Shown in pieces: positions 12,601-24,490 of a stretch of 64,000 bases of DNA. The notes beneath the pieces were generated by a model, which saw only the letters and a program-made list of their open reading frames with translations, ran no database searches and was not told the DNA's origin. Location: the NCBI RefSeq assembly GCF_945859705.1, contig NC_079137.1, positions 40,213,054 to 40,277,053 on the forward strand. The letters are read 5' to 3'. Within the stretch, counting starts at the first letter, position 1. Each line of letters opens with the position of its first letter. Position numbers and translations under genes: made by a program. The DNA comes from Episyrphus balteatus. Taxonomy: Eukaryota; Arthropoda; Insecta; Diptera; Syrphidae.

Positions 12601-13068
12601 ATCCCTAGTTTTTTTTTTTTATTATCTTTCGATTGACGTTTTTTAAATTGTCAAAAAAAAATATCCCCTACCTATAATCACTTCTTCCTCAAGGTCTACA
12701 TCATTTTTTAGTTTTAGAAAATCATTTATTACTTGATTTTTAAATTTTTAGAATCTTTTTCAAATCCATTGTCAGTCTTGTAATAAATTTATCTATCGAT
12801 TAAAAAAAATTCAACTCTATACATTGTCGCGTTTAGAAAATTGCCAATTTTTTGTGGTTTTACCCCTATTTACCCTATTAAAAGATGGAATTTTTTAAAA
12901 TCCTTCAAATTTATTCAACATTAGATTATTATCTTTCAAATAAGCTATAGAAGATATTTGTATCTCTAATAGTTTATTTTGAATTTTTAATTGAAATTTT
13001 TGCAGCACTGCGAAAGTGCGAGAGTGGAACGGGAGAAAATGGCGTCACTTTTTTGTGGTGGCTGCCAT
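9651..13068 (+). repeat. R2 dispersed repeat, copy 1 (split by foldback insertion)
   Basis: It starts at 'AAAGAGGTTGTCTGTAAAGCC' and ends at GGTGGCTGCCAT; both boundaries recur in the inverted copy at 42297-43295. Without the 1882-bp insertion at 9771-11652 the unit is about 1.5 kb. The body contains 'AACAACCTAT...AAATTTTATA' and 'CAACCATGTC' blocks also seen at 21.6-22.4 kb and 56.3-57.8 kb. Near the 3' end a short stem GCACT-GCGAA-AGTGC (about 13004-13018) precedes the end by some 50 bases, which resembles but does not prove a Helitron-type end. No coding frame. Confidence 0.75.
9771..11652. mobile_element. Near-perfect 1.88-kb palindromic foldback element
   Basis: Two arms of roughly 930 bases mirror each other around the 9-base loop CCTTATACC (10713-10721). 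Ends are TAGCCCAGT and ACTGGACTA. TTCA flanks it on both sides (9767-9770 and 11653-11656). The paralogous R2 copies at 56296-57850 and 42297-43295 carry the same junction uninterrupted (ATTTCAAACAATCATAA), so the insertion and a 4-bp TTCA duplication can be read directly. The outermost 30 bases of the arms differ by small indels; the rest is almost identical, with only scattered substitutions and small indels. The open frames at 9893-10093 and 10221-10556 are repeated in mirror image in the other arm and are probably not genes. The superfamily is unknown. Confidence 0.88.
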
Positions 13069-15884
13069 GGTTCATCGATTTATAAGACGTTATCACTAAA
13101 AAAAAAAAATATCGATATTGATCCATCGTATACATGTTCCGAGTAAAAATGTAATCCCGCCGAACTTTTGGCGTCAAAATTGATTTTCACTGCAATTTCT
13201 TGAAGGCCGAAATGTTATGAATTTTGGTACCCTGAAGGATATTACCTACTATGGAGAATACGAAAAAGCTGCTTACTTTTTTTTATTCAAAAAGGGGGCT
13301 CCAAAATGGAGGCTAGAATATGCCTTTAAATAGGATTTTTTTTTTTCGCAAAACCGCATTAAAGGTGTTTGATCTTAAATTTAAGATTTATAAATTCATA
13401 TTCCATTAAAAAATCAAAAATTTTGAAAACAAAGTCAAAAATGGCCAAATGATTAAAACACACTTATAGACTAAATTTCATGTTTTTTTTTTTAATTAGC
13501 ACAATTTTGACATCTCTTCTATTTCTGTTTCAAACGAAATATTGAATATTTTGGGGTTATATGCTTGCCAACTATGTTTTTAAGTACATACATGTTAGAA
13601 AACATGATACCTATATTTAATAAAAATGTTCAATGTTCAATAAAACTCAGCATTTAAATTTTCGGTAAACAAAAATATACTTTTCTAATAGATTTTAACA
13701 TTCCTAATTCAAATTCGAAGTCGAGCAAAATCTATAACATCACGTTTTTGAGATTTAAGAAGTTCAAAATGAATTTTTATCTACTTCAGAATTGAGTGGA
13801 AACGATTTTAAATGTTTCATTTTTCAGAATGAGTGAATCCTTTTTTTTAAATTTTAATTATAAAGCTACTTAAAAGCTTCTGAAAATTTTTGTTGTGCTA
13901 AAAAAAAAAAGTCATTAAGGAGAAAGTCAGATATCAAGAAAACGGATCTATGACAAGTCGCGTTCATAGATATTGGCTCAAAAAATATTTATTTTTATTT
14001 TATTATTAGGACCCTACTTTCCAAAGTTCACAGACCTAAATTAATTATCAAAATCGTAAGAGCAGTTTTTTTCAGAAAAAGAGTCATATAACATCTACCT
14101 GAGATTTTAAGCAAATTTGTCAATGGTGCAAAAGATAGTGAAATTTTATCAATTTATTATTCATTAAAATGGTACTGTGTATTATGAAAATTTACCAATT
14201 TCAACTGAAAAATGCCACCAACTTTTTTTTTAAATGAAGTTTCCACAGGAAAAATGGCTTAAGTCCACTTAAAGTAATTTTGAGTACCTTGTTACATAGA
14301 TATAACGAAATTATGAATTTCACTCCCCATATACCCATCTTACAAATAAGGGGAAATCATTCCATGACGTATTCAGAAATAATTCAATTGATTTTCAAAA
14401 AGGAGGAATATCATCAGATATCAATCAGTAAATGCTACGAGACCTCATGCGAACTTTTCCAAGGCAGGAATTACTACTACCTACTCTTTTGGAATTAAAA
14501 TTAAAAACCAAAAAAATTCTTATGAAAAGTGCAAAAGAATACCAAAGATTTAATAGACAATGTTACTCATTTACTAACCAAGAGTACTCTCGACATCATT
14601 GGCTGCTGACTTAACTTTAATCGCTGAGTAGTGTGAAAATGTAATTTTTCCAACCAACCTCCTCCAATTGCGCTTTTACTCTATTTTTTTTTTTTTTCAT
14701 TTTCATTATAAATTTACAACATCCGTTAAAAAAAAAAAATAAATATATTTTTTTTACTTCTCGATGACATATTGCGGAAAATTTCGATGAATTTGTTGGC
14801 ATTTGGAAAATGTATTTAAACAAATTTGTCATTGATGTGAACAACATCTGGAATTTATTTAAATATTTTACTTTATCTGTCTCTCTGCTATATTTAATGC
14901 TTTGTGTGTATGAAAGAGCATTGTATGTAGGTATGTGCATTAAGCGTGTTGCTGACAAATGAAATAAAAATATTTTGAATGCTTTCAACGGCAATGAACA
15001 TTGAACTGTATTTATATATGCACAATAAAAAAAATGCATTTCATTACTAAGTTATTGGATATTCTAGAAAAACTAATTGGAATGAATTTCATAATAAATT
15101 TTCCGACTCTTTATAAGATAATGGGTGGGAGTGGATAGTGGAAATATATCACTCGATTTGATCATGCATACTTTTAGGCTGATGGAGAGAAGTTTTCTCC
15201 TAGAAAGAGAAAGTGAAATGGGAAAGAGAGTTTTCGCTTTTCGTCTGGTAGATGGCTTTCTTTTGTCAGTGGAATTGTAGTTGGATCTTTGAAGTTGGAA
15301 GAGTTGCATTGTACGATGAGATTATGTGATTTTGTGGGTTTTGTGTCGCTGCAGCAATTCAATGATTATCGAATACGAAAGAAACTCTAATAAGAAAACG
15401 ATACAAATTTGGTGCGCTTCTTTAATTGATAGGTGCAGTTAAATTGCAAAAAAAAAAAAAAAAAACGAGAAAATAGAAGAAACAAAAAATCAAACAAACT
15501 GAAACTGGATAAAAAATAATTAATTGTTTAAGAATTGTTGGTTTAAAAATGAAGAAATTAACATTAATTAACATAATTAAAATCATAGTCTGGTAATCTC
15601 CAAAATAGTGGAAAATTTGTCCAAAAGTATTATGATTCGGTCGCATTAGTACCAATTTTACAGTATTTTTGTTAGAAAATGGGAATTTTGTATGTGTGTT
15701 TTCAATTTTATTTTCCTTAATATTGGTAGATTATTCCTCAGACCAAATTGTGGAGGTATAATCTTGTTTTTCATAACGTTTTTTAATAAGTTGTATTCTA
15801 ACATATTATATTTAAATGCTTTACATAAAACTCAAAAAACCGTTAAAAATCTATTTAAAAAACCTGACCTCCGGAGGAAAATAA
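13069..15884. other. AT-rich DNA with diverged repeat fragments
   Basis: No gene recognised. Around 13670-13830 short phrases (AATATACTTTTCTAATAG, ATTCGAAGTC, ACATCACGTTTTTGAGAT) match the inverted repeat at 18294-18685, so a decayed relative lies here. The rest is homopolymer-rich. Small frames around 14280-15660 have low-complexity products and no visible gene structure. Confidence 0.4.
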
Positions 15885-16530
15885 GAACAAATTTGTTCCA
15901 GAAATTTTATTGCTGCATATAATTCTTTGCCATAAAAGTATCCTTGAGTCAAAAATGCTACTAAAATCCATTGATGAATTTCAGAGTTGGTAATTCGAAA
16001 ACCAAGCCTAACTTTCAATAATTTAATTTAACTTTTCATAAAAAAATTTAATTTTATTTTAAAACAAGTTATTTTAAAATTCTAAAAACATAGTTCTGAC
16101 TAAAATTCTAACCTTCTTAAATCAATAAAAAAAAATTTTTTAAATTAGAGTTTTTTTTTTACTAAATCACCCCGTACCTCCAAATTGTATGCTAGTAAAA
16201 TAAAGTACCTAGTGGAGAAATCATTTGACAACATTCTTCTTTTATTATTTATTTATTTTTTTTTTTTAAACGACAGAAATGTACCCTTCAAAAAATTAGC
16301 ACTATTTCTCTATTTTTGATTTTTCAGCTGAGAAAGACATTTTTAAATGCGAGAGAAACACTTAAAGTAAACTGATTTCAAGCGACTGATTAAATATAAA
16401 TTTTAAATGACAAAAAAAAAATATTAAGTAGAATTCTAATGGTTTTGTGTCAACTTTGTGTGAGTGTTCATTTTATAAATACTGGTTGAATCGACCTTGT
16501 TTTCTTTGCATAGAGCAACACTTCATACGT
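15885..16530 (+). repeat. R3 dispersed repeat, copy A
   Basis: It aligns by eye with 39881-40522: GAACAAATT(T/C)GTTC, TTTTATTGCTG, CCAAGCCTAACTTT, TTCTAACCT, AATAAAGTA, AAAGTAAAC, CTTGTGTG, TTATAAATAC and GCATAGA occur in the same order in both. Copy A lacks the hAT-like insertion found in copy B and so acts as an approximate empty site. It is non-coding and of unknown type. Confidence 0.6.
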
Positions 16531-17054
16531 AATAGTAGGAGGGCTTGTGGCACATTTGACTAAGGTAGCTCTTTTAAGGCTGAAAATTCGTACAGTGGTA
16601 GTTTTCAGCATGCTTAGTAAGAAAATCTTGGTCTGGCAGGCCTCAGCGGTGCACATCATATATATATTTGACCTTGAAAGTTTAATTTTCAACTTTTTTT
16701 GCCCAAAATTTGACTTTGAAATCGATTATTTCAAAAAGTATTGATTAAAATAACTTGATTTAAAAACTACTATAAAGTGTAATATTCTGCCTTTTGAAAA
16801 ATGTATCACTCATAACTGTAGGTGTTGCCGTCGTTTTTAAATATTTTTTTTTTTATTTTGAGTTACTTTTTTAGAAAATTGCCCCTCCCTCCTAAACGGG
16901 GGGAGATAGACCCCCCTTTCCTCTAGTAAAAAATGCTTGTATTTAACTCCTCTGCAAGAATCAGATACTAATTTTCTCCGCCTTAGAAAACCATTTTTGG
17001 TTCAAATTTTTTTTTTTTGTATTTTATATTTTTTGGGGAAATTACGATATAGAG
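16531..17054. other. AT-rich spacer
   Basis: No gene or clear repeat recognised; it contains a short C-run/G-run segment near 16885-16920. Confidence 0.45.
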
Positions 17055-18292
17055 CGGGCGGCCACTGCAGAAACGCTCAACTCATCGAGCTAAAGAAAAT
17101 TTCAAATGGGAAGTGAAAGAGGGCTATTAGTAGTTACGAAAACCACAGGTCTTCCCGTTCGCATCCTGGCACGATTGGCGTGGTAAAGTGCATCGTGCAT
17201 CTCATAGAGTTAAAAGACAATATTGGTGTCAAATTAAAGGTGCTATTGTCAGCTATCAAAATTCAGAGGTCTTCCGGGCGAAAGTCTGGCAGTTTTGTCA
17301 TGCAGCCCGTTTTAAGGTTAGAAGCGATAAAAGTGAGTTTTTTCATAAAGTCTTGTTTTTTGGTATTTTGGTGGATGAGTTAAGGAGTTTTTTCACTATA
17401 AAATAAAAATAAGAGTTATTAGCATTTAAATATAAAACGATGTTTTGGAAAAAGCTTGATAGTTTATTAACAATGACCCAAAGTATATGCAAAACTACGA
17501 ATAATTCACGAAAAAGTCTCAAATAATACGCTGCGCCCCTTACAACTTACCGAATTAAAAGGCGAATTTAATTTCAAATTAAAGCTAATAATGTCTTTTT
17601 TTGAAAACCAGAGGTCTTCCAAGCCACATCTTGTCATTTCACCCCCCAGCCTGCTTGAACGTTTTAAGTGAAAAACGCACCTAACCTTAAAACAAGCTGC
17701 GTGACCTAACTTCCAATTTTTGGCTTGGAAGACCTCTGGTTTTCAAAAAAAGACATTATTAGCTTTAATTTGAAATTAAATTCGCCTTTTAATTCGGTAA
17801 GTTGTAAGGGGCGCAGCGTATTATTTGAGACTTTTTCGTGAATTATTCGTAGTTTTGCATATACTTTGGGTCATTGTTAATAAACTATCAAGCTTTTTCC
17901 AAAACATCGTTTTATATTTAAATGCTAATAACTCTTATTTTTATTTTATAGTGAAAAAACTCCTTAACTCATCCACCAAAATACCAAAAAACAAGACTTT
18001 ATGAAAAAACTCACTTTTATCGCTTCTAACCTTAAAACGGGCTGCATGACAAAACTGCCAGACTTTCGCCCGGAAGACCTCTGAATTTTGATAGCTGACA
18101 ATAGCACCTTTAATTTGACACCAATATTGTCTTTTAACTCTATGAGATGCACGATGCACTTTACCACGCCAATCGTGCCAGGATGCGAACGGGAAGACCT
18201 GTGGTTTTCGTAACTACTAATAGCCCTCTTTCACTTCCCATTTGAAATTTTCTTTAGCTCGATGAGTTGAGCGTTTCTGCAGTGGCCGCCCG
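17055..18292. mobile_element. 1.24-kb inverted-repeat (foldback) element with repeated motifs in its arms
   Basis: Arms 17055-17625 and 17721-18292 mirror each other, beginning CGGGCGGCCACTGCAG and ending with its reverse complement, around a spacer of about 95 bases. Each arm carries three diverged copies of a roughly 115-base unit with the core AGGTCTTCC (plus-strand cores at 17147, 17267 and 17612 in the left arm), preceded by CTCAT(C/A)GAG-TAAA-type sequence. Short frames at 17180-17406 are mirrored exactly at 17941-18167. No convincing target duplication is visible. Long inverted repeats with subrepeats fit a Foldback-like element. Confidence 0.8.
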
Positions 18293-18293
18293 G

Positions 18294-18685
18294 ACTAATA
18301 GCTAAGGCAAAGTTTTTGAGATATTGAATTTTGAACGTCACAAACACTTTTTTCTGATTTTTGACATGGTAATATGTCAAAAACGTGATGTGAAACCATT
18401 AGAAAAATATACTTTGATTTCTATAAAAAAAAACTTTTTGGCTAGTGAAATCGAACAAGGCATTCGTTTTTTCTGCCCTGTTGGATTTTACTAGTCAAAA
18501 AGTTTTATAGAAATCAAAGTATATTTTTCTAATGGTTTTTTGTGCGCTGAGCTCGAATCCGAAGTCAGAAAAATTCTATCACATCACATTTTTGAGATAT
18601 TACCATGCCAAAACATCACAAAAATAGTGTTTTTGACGTTCAAAATTCAATATCTCAAAAACTTTGCACGTTAGAGCTATTCTAA
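18294..18685. repeat. Imperfect inverted repeat related to the 61.8-62.7 kb element
   Basis: The left arm (GCAAAGTTTTTGAGATATTG, then ACCATTAGAAAAATATACTT) is mirrored by AAGTATATTTTTCTAATGGT and CAATATCTCAAAAACTTTGC. The right arm has an extra segment (GAGCTCGAATCCGAAGTCAG) that also occurs at about 62165-62182 and 61836-61852. It abuts the foldback element to its left. Non-coding. Confidence 0.6.
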
Positions 18686-19999
18686 TTCTAGATTCAAATT
18701 AAGAAGGTCAAAGGCCATTAGAAAAGTATAATTTGGTTTCTATGGAAAATTATTTCTCGCCAATATTACTGTCATTTACGGGAAAATCAATCTTAAAAAT
18801 CGTTTTTAGTTTTTTTTTTTTCAATTTTTCTCAGTATTTTCTATCTTCTTCTTCCTTTTTCTCGGCGCTGTTATGATCTCGATGTCGAGGGGATCATTGA
18901 CCTCAGAAATCGGCGGCAAGCCTCCCGGTTTTGTATTGTTCCATTTCTATGGCCAACTGAATGCTGGTGGTTTTGCATTTGCTTGTACCAGGAGTTTTTA
19001 GGCCTACCTTTCTTTCTATTTCGTGTTGGAACGTTGTATTTTCTTTAATAAAAGTATACTCTTTCCACACAATCTTAAAAAAACGGTCTTAAGCTAAATA
19101 ATTGCATTCCAAACTTTTCAAAAATCAAAAATTTTTTTCGGTAACTTTTTTGACTGAAAAATAGGCTATTTTTTCAAATTAATTTCGTCAGAAATTAATT
19201 TGAAACCGCAAATAAATTTGTACGAAAATTTACAATAATAATAGTTTCATATATAATTTCGTCCAGCTGCCGGCAAGTATTGAAATTCAAACAACCTATA
19301 TTTTGTTCTATTTTTGATAAAATAAACAATATACCTAAGCAAGATATCTTTATGAGAACCTATATGAGACAGTTTTTATTTGGCCAATTGTGAATGTATA
19401 CAAAAAAGTGGATTCTTTGATATTGATCATTAAGTATTCCAATTGTTGCAAAACAAAATATTTTTTTTTAAAGGAAGGTACATTTATTGTAACCTTCTCT
19501 CTTAGAAAGAAAAATATTGATTACAGGACACTTGAAAATAGAATTCAAAATACTTCTTGAAATCGAAACTGCTGATTGAAAGATAAACTTGAACATTTTC
19601 TCCAAGCCGATCTGATAAGGTGATTAGCCAACTCAAAACTCAATCGTCCGGAAGAAGTGTTACAAGAAAATACATACAATTTGAAAGAATACTTTAGTGT
19701 ATACATCGCAATTCCTAGGAACTCAGACAAAAGACATACATCATATATACATGTCCTGCATCTCTCATGAATCATACCTTTACCTTTCATATTTCCGGTT
19801 CAGTAATCGATTAGCATCAATTCGCGGTTCATATACAAGCACACACACACTCAATACCTACACTTAATGAATCTAATCTAAAGGACACTTTTTTTTTGCT
19901 TTTCCATTATTGGTACATCCTGGGAATTGTTAAAATAGCTCCATATACCAATTCATTCGTATAAACTCATACCTCAAACGTTTAAGGTTGACAATAAAT
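18686..19999. other. AT-rich DNA, nothing recognised
   Basis: It contains a weak further relative of the preceding repeat near 18717-18760, a short (AC)n run at about 19840-19850, and otherwise no gene or element that I can support. Confidence 0.4.
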
Positions 20000-20950
20000 A
20001 ATTATAGAGTCCCGTTGACAAAAGAGAACAAAAAATAAAAACACGAATAATATATCGAGTGGAACAAAATACCTATACCATCGACAAGGAGCGAACACGG
20101 TTTGATCCTCTATTCTTCAAAATATATTATATATCCTGCGTGTTCTGTATTTTGTGCCTTGTAGGATTCACAATCCATCCGATGAAATGCTAATCTATGG
20201 AAGTGTGTAGCGCAAGTGAGATTTTATTCCTTTTGAAAATCGAAACCGTATATTTTCTGATTTTTCTTCTTCTATTCCTATTTTTTTTTGTGCGATAGCT
20301 CTGCCAAATTGGATAGACTATAAAGAAGGAGAAAAATCACTCTAGGAATCTAGGAAGAACGACACAAAAAGGAAAAAAAATCGTACTGAAATCCTTTGAT
20401 GAAATAAAAATAAAGAATCAAAGGAGGAAACTTTTGAGATCTTTTTTGTGTACCATACGAGCTCTATGCTACTCTATCATCGATGACAATTTGTTTCTAT
20501 ACCCTTCGATATATTTTTTTTTTGTATTTCGAGTATTATTATTATTTGTATAAGTATGCAAAAGGATTTTGTCACCACGAATTTCTAGGGAGGATTTAAA
20601 AAGAACGCGCGTTATGGAACTGATACCACTGATGGAGATTATACAAAGGTATTGTACTGGTTTTAATATATTATAACGGAATGCTTTGAGTCAAAGGATT
20701 TATACATACTTTGTAGAACTTAATTGATCGAAAATATTAGGTTACCCTCACGCACAGGAGCTATAAAGCGAAATCGTCAGAAAAAAGGCTTAAATCTCGG
20801 ATTACAAGGTGCAATTTATTGTCTTGTATACGTAGAACCGAAAGAGTTATTGATTTCAATAGATTATGTCACAGAGACTATTAACTATAACCTAGCAACA
20901 ACGGAAATTATTGGGTCTTTAAAATTCTAATAGAAACCAATCATTTCTGA
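20000..20950. other. Unique island, no gene recognised
   Basis: Mixed-composition DNA without similarity to the window's repeats. A 68-codon plus-strand frame at 20724-20930 begins with TTG and shows no domain. Confidence 0.35.
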
Positions 20951-21109
20951 TGTTTTCCATCTTTGTAACCAGGACCGAAAGAACTTCTCAAACAAGGAAA
21001 AAAATTTCTCAAATTCTATTATCTGCTAAAATATCACAAAAACAGACCATTTCCCTTTTGACATAATCTCGATAACATTACAGTAACCTTATTCCATCGC
21101 CATTTTCTT

Positions 21110-21463
21110 AAGTGATGGGAACTATCGAATAAAAACTATCAAACTATCGATAGTTGTAAAATATTCATTCATCTGATAGTTTTAAATCATTCATTCATTC
21201 ATTCATTTAGTTACTATTTTCATTCGAATAGTTTTTTCATTCGATAGTTTAGTTACTATTTTCATTCGAATAGTTTTCTTAAACGATAGTTTTTTCATTT
21301 GAATAGTTTTTTTATACGATAGTTTTTATTCGATAGTTTATTCGTTAGTTTTTTCGATAGTTTTTATTCGAATAAATAAATGAATGAATGAACTATTCGA
21401 TATTTCAAATCATTCAGTTACTAAATATCGATAGTTCAAATCATTCGATAGTTCCCATCACTA
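21110..21463. mobile_element. hAT-like MITE with 8-bp ATTTTCTT duplication
   Basis: Ends are AAGTGATGGGAACTATCG and CGATAGTTCCCATCACTA. The direct repeat ATTTTCTT flanks it at 21102-21109 and 21464-21471; an 8-bp duplication with AGTGATGGG-type ends is the usual hAT signature. The interior is a degenerate array of (T/G)ATAGTTTT and ATTCGAATAGTTT units in both orientations plus an (ATTC)n run at about 21187-21207. No transposase; mobilised in trans if at all. Confidence 0.85.
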
Positions 21464-21532
21464 ATTTTCTTAAAATTCGCTTGAAAACTGCTCCAAATAA
21501 AGCCACTCCCTCATAAACAAAAAAAAAGTCAT

Positions 21533-22530
21533 GTGTGCAATTCACACGTGGTAGAAGTGAAACCTTAAAAAATCATTTTTCTTGCAAAAAAAATAGAAAA
21601 AATCTAACTATTTTTATTCTATCACCTTCAAATCCATGTTTTTTATATGACAACCTATATAAATTTTATATCATCTGTAAGCTTATTGTCTAAGCTCAAA
21701 ATATCAATTTCCATAAAAAAAAGCGAAAAAAACACGTATTTTTTGTCTTCTCACGCTATTAAATGCATTTTTTTCTAACAACCTATAAAAAATTTTATAC
21801 CATCTGAAAGTTTTTTGTCCAAGCTCAAAATATACATTTCGATCAAGTCAATGAGACATCTACAAAAAGAGCTAGAATTTTTTAAACTCGATAAAATTTC
21901 ATCAAAAAAACCAAAAAAAACATTTATTTTTATGTTCTCATGCTATTAATTCAATTTTTTTGTTTGAAAACCTACACAAATTTTTATACCATGTGAAAGC
22001 TTATTGTTTCCTTGTATAATGATGTATAAATCTTATTTCAAATATGTCTACAAGAGAAGTTAGAATTTTGTAAAGTCAACCATGTCGAATTTCCAGACTG
22101 AGATTACGGTACTTCCTACACTGGTAGCTGGTCATCGCCAACAGATCTCCACAGGTGTTTTGAGGTATTTTTCAATTTTTTCAATTTAAGATTGTGTAAC
22201 TTGTAGAGCACGTACCGTTATGTGCGATATATCAAATAAAAGGTTATGTTATCAGCATGCTTATTAAAGTTAAATCAAATTTGTATGTGCACTAGATCAA
22301 AAGATATAACGTGTGTTGGAAAAGAACATCTTTTTACCGTTATCTCCGAATTTTGGATATGAAATTAATTGAAATTTTGTACAATTATAATTTATTTAAT
22401 TACCTATCTACAGTACAAATTTCATTCATCTATCTATTAAAACAAAAAAGTTATAACAAGTTGAAGTCGTGTCGCGTTTTCGTTTCATCTTGTTTCTAAT
22501 CACTACGATACTAAAGAAGTTTTCACTTCA
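21533..22530. repeat. R2-related element, copy 2, with different ends
   Basis: The body from about 21648 to 22460 matches R2 copies 1 and 4 (AACAACCTATA, CATGTGAAAGCTTATTGTTT, GTCAACCATGTCGAATTTCC, GATCTCCAC-GGTGTTTTGAGG). Its left end is instead a stem GTGTG-CAATT-CACAC followed by GTAGAAGTGAAACCTT, roughly mirrored on the right by AAGAAGTTTTCACTTC (22515-22529). It may be a recombinant or sister subfamily. No coding frame. Confidence 0.6.
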
Positions 22531-23402
22531 AAAAATTACAACTTCTCATAAATAAAAACAAAGCTTAAAAAATTTCCTTTAGTCGTTGAACTTTATCAAA
22601 ATGACTAACAAATTAATAACAATAACACTAAAGAGGCTCCTCTATAGTACCTGTGCCATAGCTAATGAAGCTATCACCCAACGACTTTTCTACAACACAC
22701 AAAAGTCTTAATACAAGTGTATTATAACAAAAGTTAAAAATGGAAAGGTTAACCATACCTCTTTCTGTCTCTAAAATTTCAAGACTTTGTGCGCCTTTTT
22801 GTGCCACACTCAGTCAGAGTCAGAGTGAATGTTTATTGGAAAATTTGCTAAAAAGAAAAAAAAAAAAAATTATAGTCGATGTAAAATGCCTTACTAATTG
22901 CCACCTGCCTTCAAGGCACAAAACAAGCCTTACTTTCATACCACACGATGCTGCTGGGGAGAGCCTTATACTTACTGGTTTTTTTCTGTAAGATGGCGCT
23001 AATACATTGTAGCACACGGTTTGGTTGTGGAAGGAAATTGATAAAAGTGTGATTATAGGGCGGAATGACTGACTGACTGGCTGGTTGGCTATAAACCTAC
23101 TACCAAGTAAAACCTATTATAGCCACAACAGAAAGTATATACAGAGAATATGGATGATTGGTTGTGGCTTGAGGAAAATAGCAAACCTAACTCATCATAA
23201 ACCGTTAGATAATAATTTCAATATGAATTTTATGTGATCATAGTTTTGAAAAAGTGTTACTTGGTAAGAAATTAAAAATTATGTGAAATTAATATGGTGT
23301 TTTTTCTTGCAATAAATTTGGAGCAGATTATAATTGAGATGTAAGATGACATAAATATCGCCAATTTTTAGAAGTCAGATTTATATCAATATTTTTTAAC
23401 AA
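22531..23402. other. Unique island and AT-rich spacer
   Basis: About 22640-23170 is less AT-rich and unrepeated. Overlapping frames on both strands (22740-22991 plus, 22820-23017 minus) have no recognisable product. Confidence 0.35.
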
Positions 23403-23493
23403 CCCGACTAACAATTTTGCTTCTGTAAAGATTTAGCTATTTATGTTTCTTTTGTTTCTATAAAGCCTTATAGAAGCAAAATTGTTAGTTGGG
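23403..23493. mobile_element. 91-bp hairpin MITE, copy 1
   Basis: Ends CCCGACTAACAATTTTGCTT and AGCAAAATTGTTAGTTGGG pair over about 20 bases, and a near-identical copy lies at 50243-50329. The dinucleotide AA occurs on each side here, AT on each side of the other copy, which would fit a 2-bp target duplication. The whole unit would fold into one short hairpin with a partly paired interior. Confidence 0.75.
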
Positions 23494-23739
23494 AAACCTT
23501 CTGTTAAAGCTTAGTATGTATTTAATTTTTAGAAAGAAAATTAGTTATAGTTTAAACTTTAAGGTAAAAAAAAGTTTTAAAATACAAGCATAACATCAAT
23601 ACAGAGTGTGAAACTTATTGGTTTTACTCGCGTTATACTAGCCGTGTTTGTGAGTAAACCGTTTAAACTTTAAGCGATTATTTTTTTTTTATGTTATAAT
23701 CTTTTGTTGTTGAAATTTTTCAAAAAAATTACACATTTA

Positions 23740-24490
23740 TTTTTTTAGATTTTCGAAAATTAGGTATCCTTATCGAAAAATTCGGAATTTTCAAAAATTT
23801 TCTCCAAATCCATTGAATTAGATATCAAAAGAAAAAACTCTTTAGACTCTATTCATAACTGAAAACCAAAAGTTTGTAGGAGTTCGGGTTGCTGAATTAT
23901 TTGAAATCGAAGTATTTTTTTTCCTTTCATTCGGAAGCAGATATTTTCGGATCAAAGTTCCGAAATAAGTTTTGGTTTACAGATATGAGATCACAGTAAA
24001 TAGCCCTATGCATTCAGCTAAAAAAATTAAAAATTTATTTTTTTAAGATTTTCGAAAATTTTCCAAGGGGTACCCCTTGTCTAAAAATTCGGAATTTTCA
24101 AAAATTTTCTCCAAATCCGTTCAATGAGACATCAAAAGAAGGGTCTCTTTAGACTCTATTCATAACTGAAAACCAAAAGTTTGTAGGAGTTCGGGTTGCT
24201 GAACTATTTGAAATCGAAGTATTTTTTTTCCTTTCATACGGAAGCAGTTATTTTCGGATCAAAGTCCCGAAACAAGTTTTAGTTTACAGATATGAGATCA
24301 CAGTAAATAGCCCTATGCATTCAACTAAAAAAATTAAAAATTTATTTTTTTAAGATTTTCGAAAATTATCCGGAATTTTCAAAAATTTTCTCCAAATCCA
24401 TCAAATGACACATCAAAAGAAAGGACTCTTTCGACTCTTTTCATAACTGAAAACCAAAAGTTTTTTGGAGTTCGGATTGCTGAATTGCTT
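23740..24490 (+). repeat. R4 tandem repeat, ~2.5 units of ~300 bp
   Basis: Anchors such as CATAACTGAAAACCAAAAGT recur at about 23853, 24160 and 24440 (spacing about 307 and 281). Units also share GGAGTTCGG(G/A)TTGCTGAA and, in the first two, CGGAAGCAG and CAGATATGAGATCACAGTAA. A diverged inverted relative lies near 37060-37400. It is non-coding; the type is unknown. Confidence 0.75.

Noticed and set aside
12999..13068. Definite Helitron 3' end
   Set aside because: The short stem is present, but it lies about 50 bases from the shared boundary rather than some 10, and no CTRR terminus is seen.
17180..18167. Mirrored 67- and 72-codon frames
   Set aside because: Same reason: they lie in the mirrored arms of the foldback element and overlap each other in two frames.
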